Origin: Flavobacterium sp.
Lineage (GTDB): Bacteria; Bacteroidota; Bacteroidia; Flavobacteriales; Flavobacteriaceae
Direction of reading: 5' to 3'
NCBI GenBank assembly: GCA_016721735.1
Contig: JADKHM010000002.1
Coordinates: 62,001 to 126,000, forward strand
Length of the DNA stretch: 64,000 nucleotides
Positions within the stretch are counted from its first letter, which is position 1; each line of letters starts with the position of its first letter. This document shows positions 18,724 through 27,832 of this stretch, piece by piece. The translations under genes and the position numbers were made by a program. The notes beneath the pieces were generated by a model. That model saw only the letters and a list, made by a program, of their open reading frames with translations, did no database searches and had not been told where the DNA came from.

Positions 18724-19803
18724 ATGTATTTAGAAAAAATTTCCTTATTCAACTACAAGAATTTTGCGGACATATCCTTCGATTTCGACACTAAGATTAA
18801 TTGTTTCGTGGGGAAAAATGGCGTTGGAAAAACCAATGTTTTGGATGCCATTTATCATCTTGCCTATGGCAAAAGCTACTTTAACCCGTTGGCTGTTCAT
18901 AACATAAGACATGGTGAAGATTTTTTTGTGATTGACGGTAGTTTTGTCATCGAAGCACGAACTGAGCAAATCGTGTGCAGCTTGAAAAAAAAATCAAAAA
19001 AAATTCTAAAACGAAACGGAAAGTTATATGAGAAGTTTTCAGATCACGTTGGACTGATTCCGCTTGTCATTATTTCTCCAACAGACCGCGATTTGATTGT
19101 CGAAGGTAGCGAAACCAGACGAAAATTTATTGATACTGTTATTTCACAATCGGATCGTTCCTATTTACAAAACTTAATACAATACCAGAAAGTGCTGCAA
19201 CAACGAAATGCACTGCTAAAGTATTTTTCGCTAAATCATGTTTTTGACAGCGACACCCTTTCCATCTACAACGAACAATTAGACCAATTGGGACATGTAA
19301 TCTTCGAAAAAAGGACACAATTCTTGTCCGAATTCACGCCTATATTTAACCAACATCATCATCAAATTTCTGGCGCAGAAGAATCAGTTCAGTTGGTTTA
19401 TGAAAGTCAATTGCAACAGCATCGGCTACTTAACTTATTGGAAGAAAACATTTCAAAAGATCGCTTATTAAATTACACTTCCGTTGGAATTCATAAAGAC
19501 GATTTGTCCTTTCAAATTGACAACTATCCTATCAAGAAATTTGGTTCACAAGGCCAACAAAAGTCTTTTTTGATTGCACTGAAATTAGCCCAATTTGAAT
19601 TTATCAAGAAACAATGTGGACAAAAACCGATTCTTTTATTCGATGACATTTTCGACAAATTGGATGAAAGCAGGGTTAGTAAAATCGTCGCCATGGTAAA
19701 CAACGACGAGTTTGGACAGCTTTTTATTTCTGACACCCATCCAGATCGAACGGAAAACATAGTAAAACAAACCCACCAAAGCTATAAAATATTTAACCTT
19801 TAA
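18724..19803 (+). CDS. recF: DNA replication and repair protein RecF
   Basis: The protein has 359 residues. ISLFNYKNF starts the protein, the Walker A is VGKNGVGKTNVLDA (about residues 29-42), the ABC signature is FGSQGQQKSFLIALKLAQ, and Walker B is ILLFDDIFDKLD. RecF loads RecA at gapped DNA with RecO and RecR. The 243 bp between it and the divergent TPR gene hold AT-rich sequence and no other gene that I can see. Confidence 0.95.
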   Translation: MYLEKISLFNYKNFADISFDFDTKINCFVGKNGVGKTNVLDAIYHLAYGKSYFNPLAVHNIRHGEDFFVIDGSFVIEARTEQIVCSLKKKSKKILKRNGKLYEKFSDHVGLIPLVIISPTDRDLIVEGSETRRKFIDTVISQSDRSYLQNLIQYQKVLQQRNALLKYFSLNHVFDSDTLSIYNEQLDQLGHVIFEKRTQFLSEFTPIFNQHHHQISGAEESVQLVYESQLQQHRLLNLLEENISKDRLLNYTSVGIHKDDLSFQIDNYPIKKFGSQGQQKSFLIALKLAQFEFIKKQCGQKPILLFDDIFDKLDESRVSKIVAMVNNDEFGQLFISDTHPDRTENIVKQTHQSYKIFNL

Positions 19804-19869
19804 TTTGGATAGTGCGCTATTCTAAGAAGGAATATTTAACTAATTTTGTACACCTAAATTGAATCCAAT

Positions 19870-20568
19870 ATGAATTGTAAGAACTTTTTTATTGCTCTAT
19901 TTTCGTTGTTGATTTTGTCTTGTAATGGACAGAAAAACGACGCTTACGAAAACATCACAGCGGCCGCATTTTCTGAGAAAATCAAGACGACTCCAACGGC
20001 GCAAATCATTGATGTCCGCACACCAGAAGAATATGCAAGCCAACATATTGACAACGCCAAGAACATCAATTGGAACGAAAGTGATTTTGAATCGAAAGCC
20101 AGCGAATTAGACAAAAAACAACCTGTGTTTGTGTATTGTATGGTTGGTGGAAGAAGCAAAAAAGCTTCGGACAAATTAGTTGAAATGGGGTTTTCTAAAG
20201 TATATGATTTACAAGGTGGTATCATGAAATGGAATGCAGCAGGATTCTCAAAACCTAGCGGTAAAATCATCGGAATGTGCTCACAGGAATATGGAGATTT
20301 ACTCAAATCAAAACCAAAGATTATGATTAATTTTTACGCGAATTGGTGCGAGCCATGCGTGAAAATGAAACCGTACATCACACAAATGCAGACAGATTTA
20401 AAAGATCAAATCACGATTGTACGTCTCAATGCCGATGAAAATAAAACGCTAATTGCTGATTTAAAACTAGATGGACTTCCAGTAATTTTAATTTATGAAA
20501 ATGCCGAATTGAAATGGAAACATATCGGATTTATCAGCGAAGAAGACCTAAAAAAACAATTACAATAA
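19870..20568 (+). CDS. rhodanese-thioredoxin fusion lipoprotein
   Basis: The protein has 232 residues. A lipoprotein signal ends in LILSCNG (lipid-modified Cys at about residue 18). A rhodanese domain follows (IIDVRTPEEYASQHI) with active-site loop VYCMVGGRSKKAS. The C-terminal domain is a thioredoxin fold with FYANWCEPCVKMKP. It is predicted to sit in the periplasm on a membrane and to handle sulfane sulfur or thiol exchange. The two redox-active cysteine sites in one lipoprotein are notable. It lies 6 bp before the DUF2461 gene. Confidence 0.85.
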   Translation: MNCKNFFIALFSLLILSCNGQKNDAYENITAAAFSEKIKTTPTAQIIDVRTPEEYASQHIDNAKNINWNESDFESKASELDKKQPVFVYCMVGGRSKKASDKLVEMGFSKVYDLQGGIMKWNAAGFSKPSGKIIGMCSQEYGDLLKSKPKIMINFYANWCEPCVKMKPYITQMQTDLKDQITIVRLNADENKTLIADLKLDGLPVILIYENAELKWKHIGFISEEDLKKQLQ

Positions 20569-20574
20569 TTCGAA

Positions 20575-21249
20575 ATGTTAAGTAAAGAAACTTTGCTTTT
20601 TCTGGAAGACCTCAAAGCCAATAACAACAGAGATTGGTTTTTAGCCAACAAAAAAAGATACGACGAATACAAAAAAGAATACCATAAACTAATTGCCGAT
20701 TTACTTGAAATAATGAAACCTAAAGACGCTTCTTTAGAGTTACTTGAAGTAAAAAATTGCACTTTCAGAATCAATAGAGATATTCGATTTTCTAAAGACA
20801 AATCGCCCTATAAAACCCATATGGGAATTTGGTTGCGCTCGGGGTCGCTTCATGCTGAAAGTCCAGGTTATTACATACACATCGAAAAAGATGCGTCGTT
20901 TGTTGGTGGCGGTTTGTATTGCCCGATGCCCGATCAAATTCAGAAAATTAGAAAAGAAATCAACTTTTTCTACGAAGATTTAGAAGCAGTTTTGAACGAT
21001 AAGTCTTTCAAATCAGTGTATGGGACGCTGAATAGAGATGAGAATTCTACCCTAAAAAATCCTCCTCGAGGTTACGAAAAAGACAATCCTGCGATTGAAT
21101 TTCTCAAACTAAAAAGCTACACAGCAACTCAAAAAATCAATAATGCGGAGTTGACCAAAGCTGACTTCGTCAATATCATAAGTGAAAAACTAATAGCATT
21201 AAAACCGTTAAACGAATTTATTAATCGTGCGTTAAACTCCGAAAATTAG
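20575..21249 (+). CDS. DUF2461 (TIGR02453) family protein
   Basis: The protein has 224 residues. ETLLFLEDLKANNNRDWFLANKK... at the N-terminus, then CTFRINRDIRFSKDKSPYKTHMG and HIEKDASFVGGGLY, identify this widespread family. Its biochemical function is not known. It is cytosolic. Its stop TAG shares its last base with the GTG start of the next gene. Confidence 0.88.
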   Translation: MLSKETLLFLEDLKANNNRDWFLANKKRYDEYKKEYHKLIADLLEIMKPKDASLELLEVKNCTFRINRDIRFSKDKSPYKTHMGIWLRSGSLHAESPGYYIHIEKDASFVGGGLYCPMPDQIQKIRKEINFFYEDLEAVLNDKSFKSVYGTLNRDENSTLKNPPRGYEKDNPAIEFLKLKSYTATQKINNAELTKADFVNIISEKLIALKPLNEFINRALNSEN

Positions 21250-22328
21250 TGGAAAACCAACCTAAAAGAAAAATACTGTTTTTAGGCGAAACTTACAGAG
21301 CCGACGCCATCACTTGGATTAATGGTTTGAAAGACTTTGGCGATTTCGAAATTGTAACTTGGGAATTGAAAACGCCAAGCAACGGATTTTTTAAACGAAT
21401 CTCAAGAATCATCGAATATTGCGGGGCTATTTTCAATATCAATAAGCTTGTCCAAACCTATCAACCTGACATGGTCATTGCCGAACGAACCACTAGTTAT
21501 GGTTTTCTAGCCGCTTTGTGTGGCGTGCAACCCTCAGCAATCGCGCAACAAGGAATTAGCGATTTATGGCCGGAAAATTCACTGTTAATACCTGTCAAGA
21601 AACTGATACAACGTTATGCGTTTAGAAATGTAACAATCATTCATGCTTGGGGAGTTGCAATGACCTATTCCATGAAAAGCTCGAATGTTGATATGACTAA
21701 AGTATTGGTCTTACCTAAAGGTGTTGATGTGGATAGTTTTAGAAAATCAAATTCACAGGAAACCCCAACTATCAATGCGATTGTTACCCGTTCATTGCTT
21801 CCTGAATACCGTCATAATACTATAATTAAAGCGTTTGAACTCATACATCAAAAAGGAATAGATTTCACTTTGACTATTGTAGGCGATGGACCTCAATTGG
21901 CACAACTAAAGAGCCTAGCTAAAACACTTAAAATCGACTCAAGAATTAATTTTACTGGACGAATTCCAAATGAAAAACTACCCGAGTTGATGAACCAATG
22001 TAATTTTTATATCAGCATGCCGACCACTGAAGGCGTGTCTTCTTCCCTATTTGAGGCAATGGCAATGGAATGTTATCCAATTGTAAGTGACGTTCTTGGA
22101 AATCAATGTATCATCACCCATCGCGAAAATGGGCAATTGGTAAGAGTTGATGATAAAGAAATGCTAGCAAACGAAATCATTTGGGCGTTTGAAAATCCAG
22201 AATACAGAAAACAAGTTGTCTCCAAAAACAGAAAATTTGTAGATGAGAATGCCAATTATAAAATTAACATGAAGATTATTGCTGACCGCTACCACCAATT
22301 AATAACCAAATCTAAAGGAACCAAATAA
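21249..22328 (+). CDS. GT4-type glycosyltransferase
   Basis: The protein has 359 residues with a GT-B fold. The N-terminal domain begins KILFLGETYRADAITWI. The C-terminal domain holds the nucleotide-sugar site, with FTLTIVGDGPQLAQLK, INFTGRIP and the E-x7-E-like MPTTEGVSSSLFEAMAMEC. The acceptor is unknown. The start is GTG at 21249, overlapping the previous stop; the stop overlaps the asnB start by one base. This packing suggests an operon for surface-sugar or cell-envelope synthesis with asnB and murB. Confidence 0.85.
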   Translation: MENQPKRKILFLGETYRADAITWINGLKDFGDFEIVTWELKTPSNGFFKRISRIIEYCGAIFNINKLVQTYQPDMVIAERTTSYGFLAALCGVQPSAIAQQGISDLWPENSLLIPVKKLIQRYAFRNVTIIHAWGVAMTYSMKSSNVDMTKVLVLPKGVDVDSFRKSNSQETPTINAIVTRSLLPEYRHNTIIKAFELIHQKGIDFTLTIVGDGPQLAQLKSLAKTLKIDSRINFTGRIPNEKLPELMNQCNFYISMPTTEGVSSSLFEAMAMECYPIVSDVLGNQCIITHRENGQLVRVDDKEMLANEIIWAFENPEYRKQVVSKNRKFVDENANYKINMKIIADRYHQLITKSKGTK

Positions 22329-24229
22329 TGTGTGGTATTAACGGAATTTTGCATCTGCATTCACAAAAAAAAGTGAGTGAACGCGTACTTACCCAAATGC
22401 GCGACGCACTCGAACACAGAGGTCCTGACGATAAAGGGATTTATATTGACAAGAATATCGGATTAGGACACCGAAGACTTTCCATATTAGATGTTAGCAC
22501 CGCTGGTCATCAGCCATTTCTCTCGGAAGATGGGCGATACGCCATGGTGTATAATGGGGAAATTTATAATTTTAAGGAATTCTACTCCGAATTAAAATCA
22601 AAGGGATTTGACATCAAAACGCATTCGGACACCGAAGTATTGATGAAACTGTTTCAAATTGAAGGGTTGAAAATGTTATCTCGACTCAACGGAATGTTTG
22701 CCTTTGCCATTTGGGATACTGTCGAGAAAAAATTGACCGTAGCCAGAGATCGAATGGGTGTCAAACCGCTATATTATTCTTTTTACAACGAAACTTTCTA
22801 TTTCGCTTCGGAGCAAAAAGCAATTTTTACAGCTGGAGTTCCACTAAAAATTTCACAAGACGGAATCGAAGAATATATTTTCAATCGCTTTGTAACTGGA
22901 GAAGAAACACTTTTCCAAAATGTGAAAAAAGTACTGCCTGGACACGCTTTAATCCTACATGAAAACGGTAAAATCGAAAGTGAAAAATGGTGGGATTTGA
23001 AATACGAAATTCAAAACTATGGCATAATCAAAAATCCAATTGATTGGTTTAGAGAAACTTTTGACGATTCGATTCGATTAAGAATGGTGAGCGATGTTCC
23101 GGTTGGCGTACTTCTAAGTGCCGGTTTGGATTCTTCTTCGGTACTTTCTTCTTTGCATTCGCAACAATACAAAGACATTCAAGCGTTTACGATTGCTTTT
23201 AAGGAAGAAGAACACGACGAATCGCAGTTAGCCAAGCGCTTGACGGAGCAATATCAGTATGGTTTTAATAGTTTACAATTGGAAGATGATGATTTGTATT
23301 CAAAACTATTGACTGCAACGTACTTTCAAGATGAGCCACTGATGCACTTGAGCGAACCACATTTACTCGGAATTTCACAATTGGCGAAACCCAAAGTAAA
23401 GGTATTGCTTTCAGGTGAAGGCGCAGATGAACTCATGGGCGGATATGTTCGTTACAAACCATTGCAATTCCCGTCTTTATTGCATTCTATAGCGATGTTG
23501 GGCAACTTTGACTTATTTGCCAATAAACCGCGCTTTGAAAAGTTAATTCGCTATGCGCAAATCAAAAATGACCGCGATCTTGTGCTATTTAACGGAAGTA
23601 ATATTTATCCCAAAGATATCGCTGCGACTTTTGGCATGAACACACTTCCCAAGAACGAATACCGTTACAAAATATACGAAGAAGCCAAGTCATTATATCC
23701 AAATGATTTGGGGCGTCAAGCGCTGTATTTTGACCAACACACGTATTTGTGTTCGCTGTTAGACCGAAACGATAGATGTACGATGGGCGCTTCAATCGAG
23801 TGTCGTGAACCGTTCCTAGACCAACGATTGTTGGCAGGTTTGGGTTCGTTAGACAATAAATGGCTTTTTACCGGAAAAAAAGGGAAATACATACTTAAAA
23901 CCGCCATGAAATCAAGGTTGCCAGAAGAAATTCTTAACTTCAAAAAAGTGGGATTGAGTACACCTTGGGGCGATTATATTACCAAAAGTCCTGCATTCAA
24001 AGAAGAATTAGAATCTTTTTCGAATAGTGATCTATTTAAAATGCCTTACTTTGAAAAGATAAAAGTGAAGAACCTTATAGCAAACCTCCAAAAAGGCGAT
24101 GTTAAGATGGTTTCCTACATCATGCCTTTGTTTATGATGCACATTTGGTTGAAGAACTATGTAAATAAATTTGACGGTTTACAACATGACAATCAAAATG
24201 TCATATTGGATAATACTTTAATAAAATGA
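22328..24229 (+). CDS. asnB: asparagine synthase (glutamine-hydrolysing)
   Basis: The protein has 633 residues. Cys2 of MCGINGIL is the glutaminase nucleophile, followed by EHRGPDDKG and the NGEIYNF motif. The synthetase domain has the ATP pyrophosphatase loop LLSAGLDSSSVLS and VLLSGEGADELMGGY. The family makes asparagine, but members inside sugar or antibiotic clusters can amidate other carboxyls. The position next to a glycosyltransferase makes a polysaccharide-modifying role possible. Confidence 0.88.
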   Translation: MCGINGILHLHSQKKVSERVLTQMRDALEHRGPDDKGIYIDKNIGLGHRRLSILDVSTAGHQPFLSEDGRYAMVYNGEIYNFKEFYSELKSKGFDIKTHSDTEVLMKLFQIEGLKMLSRLNGMFAFAIWDTVEKKLTVARDRMGVKPLYYSFYNETFYFASEQKAIFTAGVPLKISQDGIEEYIFNRFVTGEETLFQNVKKVLPGHALILHENGKIESEKWWDLKYEIQNYGIIKNPIDWFRETFDDSIRLRMVSDVPVGVLLSAGLDSSSVLSSLHSQQYKDIQAFTIAFKEEEHDESQLAKRLTEQYQYGFNSLQLEDDDLYSKLLTATYFQDEPLMHLSEPHLLGISQLAKPKVKVLLSGEGADELMGGYVRYKPLQFPSLLHSIAMLGNFDLFANKPRFEKLIRYAQIKNDRDLVLFNGSNIYPKDIAATFGMNTLPKNEYRYKIYEEAKSLYPNDLGRQALYFDQHTYLCSLLDRNDRCTMGASIECREPFLDQRLLAGLGSLDNKWLFTGKKGKYILKTAMKSRLPEEILNFKKVGLSTPWGDYITKSPAFKEELESFSNSDLFKMPYFEKIKVKNLIANLQKGDVKMVSYIMPLFMMHIWLKNYVNKFDGLQHDNQNVILDNTLIK

Positions 24230-25242
24230 CAGCAATTCACGCCAACTTCTCGCTGAAAAAATTCAACACTTTTGGAATTGAAGCCAAAGCAAAACACTTT
24301 GTAGCTGTTGATTCAGTAGAAGCATTAGCAACCGTTTTAAAAGAAAACCGAGACGAAAAGAAATTTATCTTGGGTGGCGGAAGCAATATGTTATTGACCC
24401 AAGACATTGATGCTTTGGTGATTCACATCGATTTGAAAGGAAAAAAAATAGTTCAAGAAAATGACGAGTGGGTTTGGGTTTCCTGTCAAGCTGGCGAAAA
24501 CTGGCATGAGTTTGTACTTTGGACACTTGCTCAAAATTATGGTGGATTAGAAAACATGTCGCTAATTCCAGGTAATGTCGGCACAACTCCCGTTCAAAAT
24601 ATCGGTGCCTACGGTGCTGAAATTAAAGACACTATGATTTCTTGTGAAGCCATGAAAATTGACACTTTCGAAATGAAAACCTTCTCTAATACAGACTGTC
24701 ATTTCGGTTATCGTGAAAGTATCTTCAAACAAGAAGCAAAGGATCAGTATATTATCACTTCTGTGGTTTTTCAACTTACCAAACGCAATCATAAAATCAA
24801 TACTGCGTATGGAGATATTCAAGCTGAATTGGCGAAAAACGGTATTGAAAACCCCACCATAAAAGACGTAAGCAACGCCGTAATTTCCATCCGTCAAAGC
24901 AAATTACCAGACCCGAAAGAGTTGGGAAATAGCGGTAGTTTTTTTAAGAATCCGATACTATTAAAAACAGAATTCGAGAAAATTCACACTCAATTTCCAG
25001 AAATGAAATACTACGAGGTGTCCGAATCTGAAGTCAAAGTTCCCGCTGGCTGGCTCATCGAACAAGCTGGCTTTAAAGGAAAACGTTTTGGCGATGCTGG
25101 AATTCACAAAAACCAAGCACTTGTTTTGGTCAATTATGGCAATGCGACTGGGCAAGAAATTTTGGCTGTTTCAAAAGACATTCAAAAAACCATTTTTGAA
25201 AAATTCGGCATTCACATTGAAGCCGAAGTCAACGTGATCTAA
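24226..25242 (+). CDS. murB: UDP-N-acetylenolpyruvoylglucosamine reductase
   Basis: The protein has 338 residues. The FAD-binding start is NTFGIEAKAK and ILGGGSNML; then GLENMSLIPGNVGTTPVQNIGAYG, FGYRESIFK, and NSGSFFKNP with the catalytic Ser. It is a type I MurB that reduces enolpyruvyl-UDP-GlcNAc to UDP-MurNAc with NADPH for peptidoglycan. It overlaps the asnB stop by 4 bases. Confidence 0.95.
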   Translation: MTAIHANFSLKKFNTFGIEAKAKHFVAVDSVEALATVLKENRDEKKFILGGGSNMLLTQDIDALVIHIDLKGKKIVQENDEWVWVSCQAGENWHEFVLWTLAQNYGGLENMSLIPGNVGTTPVQNIGAYGAEIKDTMISCEAMKIDTFEMKTFSNTDCHFGYRESIFKQEAKDQYIITSVVFQLTKRNHKINTAYGDIQAELAKNGIENPTIKDVSNAVISIRQSKLPDPKELGNSGSFFKNPILLKTEFEKIHTQFPEMKYYEVSESEVKVPAGWLIEQAGFKGKRFGDAGIHKNQALVLVNYGNATGQEILAVSKDIQKTIFEKFGIHIEAEVNVI

Positions 25243-25255
25243 CATCATCAATTCC

Positions 25256-25945
25256 ATGTATATTCCTGAGCTTTATAAAAACGAAAACCAAGAAGAAATT
25301 ACGAAATTCCTTCAAGAAAATAGTTTTGGAATTCTAGTTAACAACACAAACGGGAAGTTATGGGCGACGCATATTCCGCTTGAATTAGAACAAAACGAAA
25401 GTGGAAAATCAATTCTTTTTGGGCATATTTCGAAAGAAAATCCACAATGGGAAAGTTTTGCATCTGACGCAAATGTCCTAGCCATTTTTTCTGGTCCACA
25501 CAGTTATATTTCGTCCTCTTGGTACGAAAAAGAAAATGTTCCAACGTGGAATTACATCGCCGTACATGTCTATGGAAAAATTAGAATTCTAGAAGGTGAT
25601 GCCGTAATTGCTTCCCTAAAAAACCTAACCGACAAATACGAAGCACAGTCTGAAAACCCAGTTCGAATTGAAGAATTGTCTGAAAAAACCATGCGTCAAG
25701 TTGCTGGAATCGTTGCCTTTGAAATCGAAATTGAAAGTATTGAAGCGGTTAAGAAAATGTCTCAAAACAGAAATGAAAAGGATTTTGCTAACATCATCTC
25801 CGAATTAGAAAAAATCGAAAATGCAAACTCAAAAGAAGTGGCAGCAACCATGAAAAAATGCCCTTTTAGATTATCCAATTCGAAGTCCATTTTCAACTTT
25901 CAAATCCGAGGTCAACAAAACGATATCATTCTCCTCTCCTACTGA
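25256..25945 (+). CDS. PaiB-like FMN-binding protein (probably frameshifted at its end)
   Basis: As read the protein has 229 residues. MYIPELYKNENQEEITKFL is the typical start; THIPL, GHISKENPQW, FSGPHSYISSSWY and VPTWNYIAVHVYG are family motifs of the PaiB flavin-reductase-like fold. In Bacillus this family is linked to repression of degradative enzymes; here the role is unknown. The last 25 residues or so look unlike the family and overlap the convergent csaA gene by 75 bp. Adding one A to the A6 run at 25853-25858 ends the frame at TAG 25867-25869, just short of the csaA stop, which is a neater arrangement. Confidence 0.82.
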   Translation: MYIPELYKNENQEEITKFLQENSFGILVNNTNGKLWATHIPLELEQNESGKSILFGHISKENPQWESFASDANVLAIFSGPHSYISSSWYEKENVPTWNYIAVHVYGKIRILEGDAVIASLKNLTDKYEAQSENPVRIEELSEKTMRQVAGIVAFEIEIESIEAVKKMSQNRNEKDFANIISELEKIENANSKEVAATMKKCPFRLSNSKSIFNFQIRGQQNDIILLSY

Positions 25946-26224
25946 ACCTAAAACCAAGCACTCGCTGTTGAACTTTCCTATTTGCTTTTTAGGAAAATTG
26001 ATGACCGCCACGACTTGCTTTCCAACTAAATCTTCTTTCTGATAACGTTTGGTAATTTGAGCGGAAGTTTTTTTGACTCCAATCTCATTTCCAAAATCAA
26101 TGGTTAATTGAAAAGCAGGTTTACGCGCTTCTGGAAAATCTGCAACGGCGACAATAGTTCCTATTCGCATTTCAACTTTTTCAAAATCAGACCATAACAA
26201 CTGAGGCATCTCGCTTTTTTCCAT
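25871..26224 (-). CDS. csaA: tRNA-binding/export-related chaperone CsaA
   Basis: The protein has 117 residues and an OB fold of the tRNA_bind family: FEKVEMRIGTIVAV near the start, then KPAFQLTIDFG, TKRYQKEDLVGKQVVAVINFP, and ENDIVLLTSDLKVENG. CsaA proteins are dimers reported to bind tRNA and preproteins. I chose ATG 26224 over an upstream TTG because it gives the usual short N-terminus. Confidence 0.88.
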   Translation of the reverse strand: MEKSEMPQLLWSDFEKVEMRIGTIVAVADFPEARKPAFQLTIDFGNEIGVKKTSAQITKRYQKEDLVGKQVVAVINFPKKQIGKFNSECLVLGSVGEENDIVLLTSDLKVENGLRIG

Positions 26225-26412
26225 TTCACATTTCAATATTAACACGCAGATTGATTTTCAAATATACATTTTTAGGACAATTATTTTCGCTTTGTTCCCA
26301 TCGCATTTTTGAAAATGTATAGTTTTTATAACAGCTGGCTAACGCTTAAGTTGATTTATTTTTATACATTTAGTGCAAGGATTTTCCTTATTATTTGAAA
26401 GTTTATTGCACT

Positions 26413-27828
26413 ATGAATATATATCATATCAGCGCCGAATGTTATCCCGTTGCCAAAGTTGGCGGATTAGGAGATGTTGTTGGTGCTTTACCTAAATACC
26501 AAAATCAATTGGGACATCTGGCACGCGTTGTCGTCCCCGCTTATAACAACGCTTTTTTCCAGAAAACTGCATACGAGGTGGTGCATGAAGGAAAATTAAA
26601 ATTGGGCTATTTTCTCTTTTCTTATTCGATATTAAAAGAAAAAACCAACCAATTAGGATTTGAATTGTACCAAATTGCGATTCCCGAATTATTTGATCGT
26701 CCGAATGTGTATTCGTATGAAGACGACACAGAGCGCTTTCTCTCATTTCAAATTGCTTTCTTGAATTGGTTGACGGAAACCAATCAATTGCCAGACGTGC
26801 TTCATTGTCACGATCATCATACTGGATTGATTCCGTTTATGGTGCAGCATTGTTTTAATTATCAAAATCTAAAAAATACACCAACGATTATCACCATTCA
26901 TAACGGACAATACCAAGGTTGGTTTGGTTATGACAAATTGCATTATCTGCCGCAATTTGACTTGTATAAAATTGGTTATTTAGAATGGAACGGAACGATT
27001 AATCCGCTTGCTTCAGCCATCAAATGCGCGTGGAAAGTAACTACTGTTTCTCCGAGTTATCTTGACGAAATTAGCAATCATGCCAATGGTTTAGAGAATT
27101 TGTTGCGTTGGGAACGACCTAAATCGTTGGGCATTCTAAACGGCATCGACACCCAAGTTTGGAATACTACAACAGATGAATTATTGTACGCTAATTATTC
27201 ACTGAAAGATTTCAAAAAGGGAAAAGCCAAAAACAAAGCGTTCTTGTGCGAGCAATTTGGTTTAGACGAATCTAAGCCATTGTTTACTTTTATTGGTCGA
27301 TTGGTGGGCGAAAAAGGCGCTGACTTGCTACCACAAATTTGCAGCGTCGCGCTTAATCAACATCCACAAGAAATTAATATACTAATTTTAGGATCAGGCG
27401 ATCCATCAGTTGAAAAGGAATTGGAAAGTTTGCGCCATTTTTACGGTGGAAATTACAATGCTTACATCGGTTATAATGAAAAATTAGCGCATATCTTATA
27501 CGCTGGCGCCGACTTTCTATTGATGCCATCACGCGTAGAACCTTGTGGTTTGAATCAAATGTATGCTTTGCGCTACGGAAATATTCCAATTGTGCGACGA
27601 ACCGGCGGATTGCGAGATACAGTCGTAGATATGGGTGACGGTGGATTTGGAATTTGTCACAATGAAACCAGTGTATTCGATGTTTGTCATTCTATTTCCC
27701 GAGCTGTCGAATTGTTTTACGACACTAAAAAATTCGATGCTATGCGAAAAACCATTCAGCAAATTGACCATTCTTGGGATAAAGTTGCCGAAGAATATAT
27801 TGAAGTTTACCAATCATTAAAAAATTAA
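26413..27828 (+). CDS. glgA: glycogen synthase (ADP-glucose type, GT5)
   Basis: The protein has 471 residues. ISAECYPVAKVGGLGDVVGA is the N-terminal ADP-glucose-binding K-x-G-G loop. The C-terminal domain has FIGRLVGEKGADLL, and MPSRVEPCGLNQMYALRYG holds the catalytic glutamate. It extends alpha-1,4-glucan chains from ADP-glucose. I start it at ATG 26413, not at the in-frame TTG 18 bases upstream. glgC follows after 4 bp, so substrate supply and polymerisation are co-expressed. Confidence 0.93.
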   Translation: MNIYHISAECYPVAKVGGLGDVVGALPKYQNQLGHLARVVVPAYNNAFFQKTAYEVVHEGKLKLGYFLFSYSILKEKTNQLGFELYQIAIPELFDRPNVYSYEDDTERFLSFQIAFLNWLTETNQLPDVLHCHDHHTGLIPFMVQHCFNYQNLKNTPTIITIHNGQYQGWFGYDKLHYLPQFDLYKIGYLEWNGTINPLASAIKCAWKVTTVSPSYLDEISNHANGLENLLRWERPKSLGILNGIDTQVWNTTTDELLYANYSLKDFKKGKAKNKAFLCEQFGLDESKPLFTFIGRLVGEKGADLLPQICSVALNQHPQEINILILGSGDPSVEKELESLRHFYGGNYNAYIGYNEKLAHILYAGADFLLMPSRVEPCGLNQMYALRYGNIPIVRRTGGLRDTVVDMGDGGFGICHNETSVFDVCHSISRAVELFYDTKKFDAMRKTIQQIDHSWDKVAEEYIEVYQSLKN

Positions 27829-27832
27829 AGAC

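Noticed and set aside
26395..26412. TTG start for glgA 18 bases upstream
   Set aside because: The ATG at 26413 matches the family N-terminus directly.
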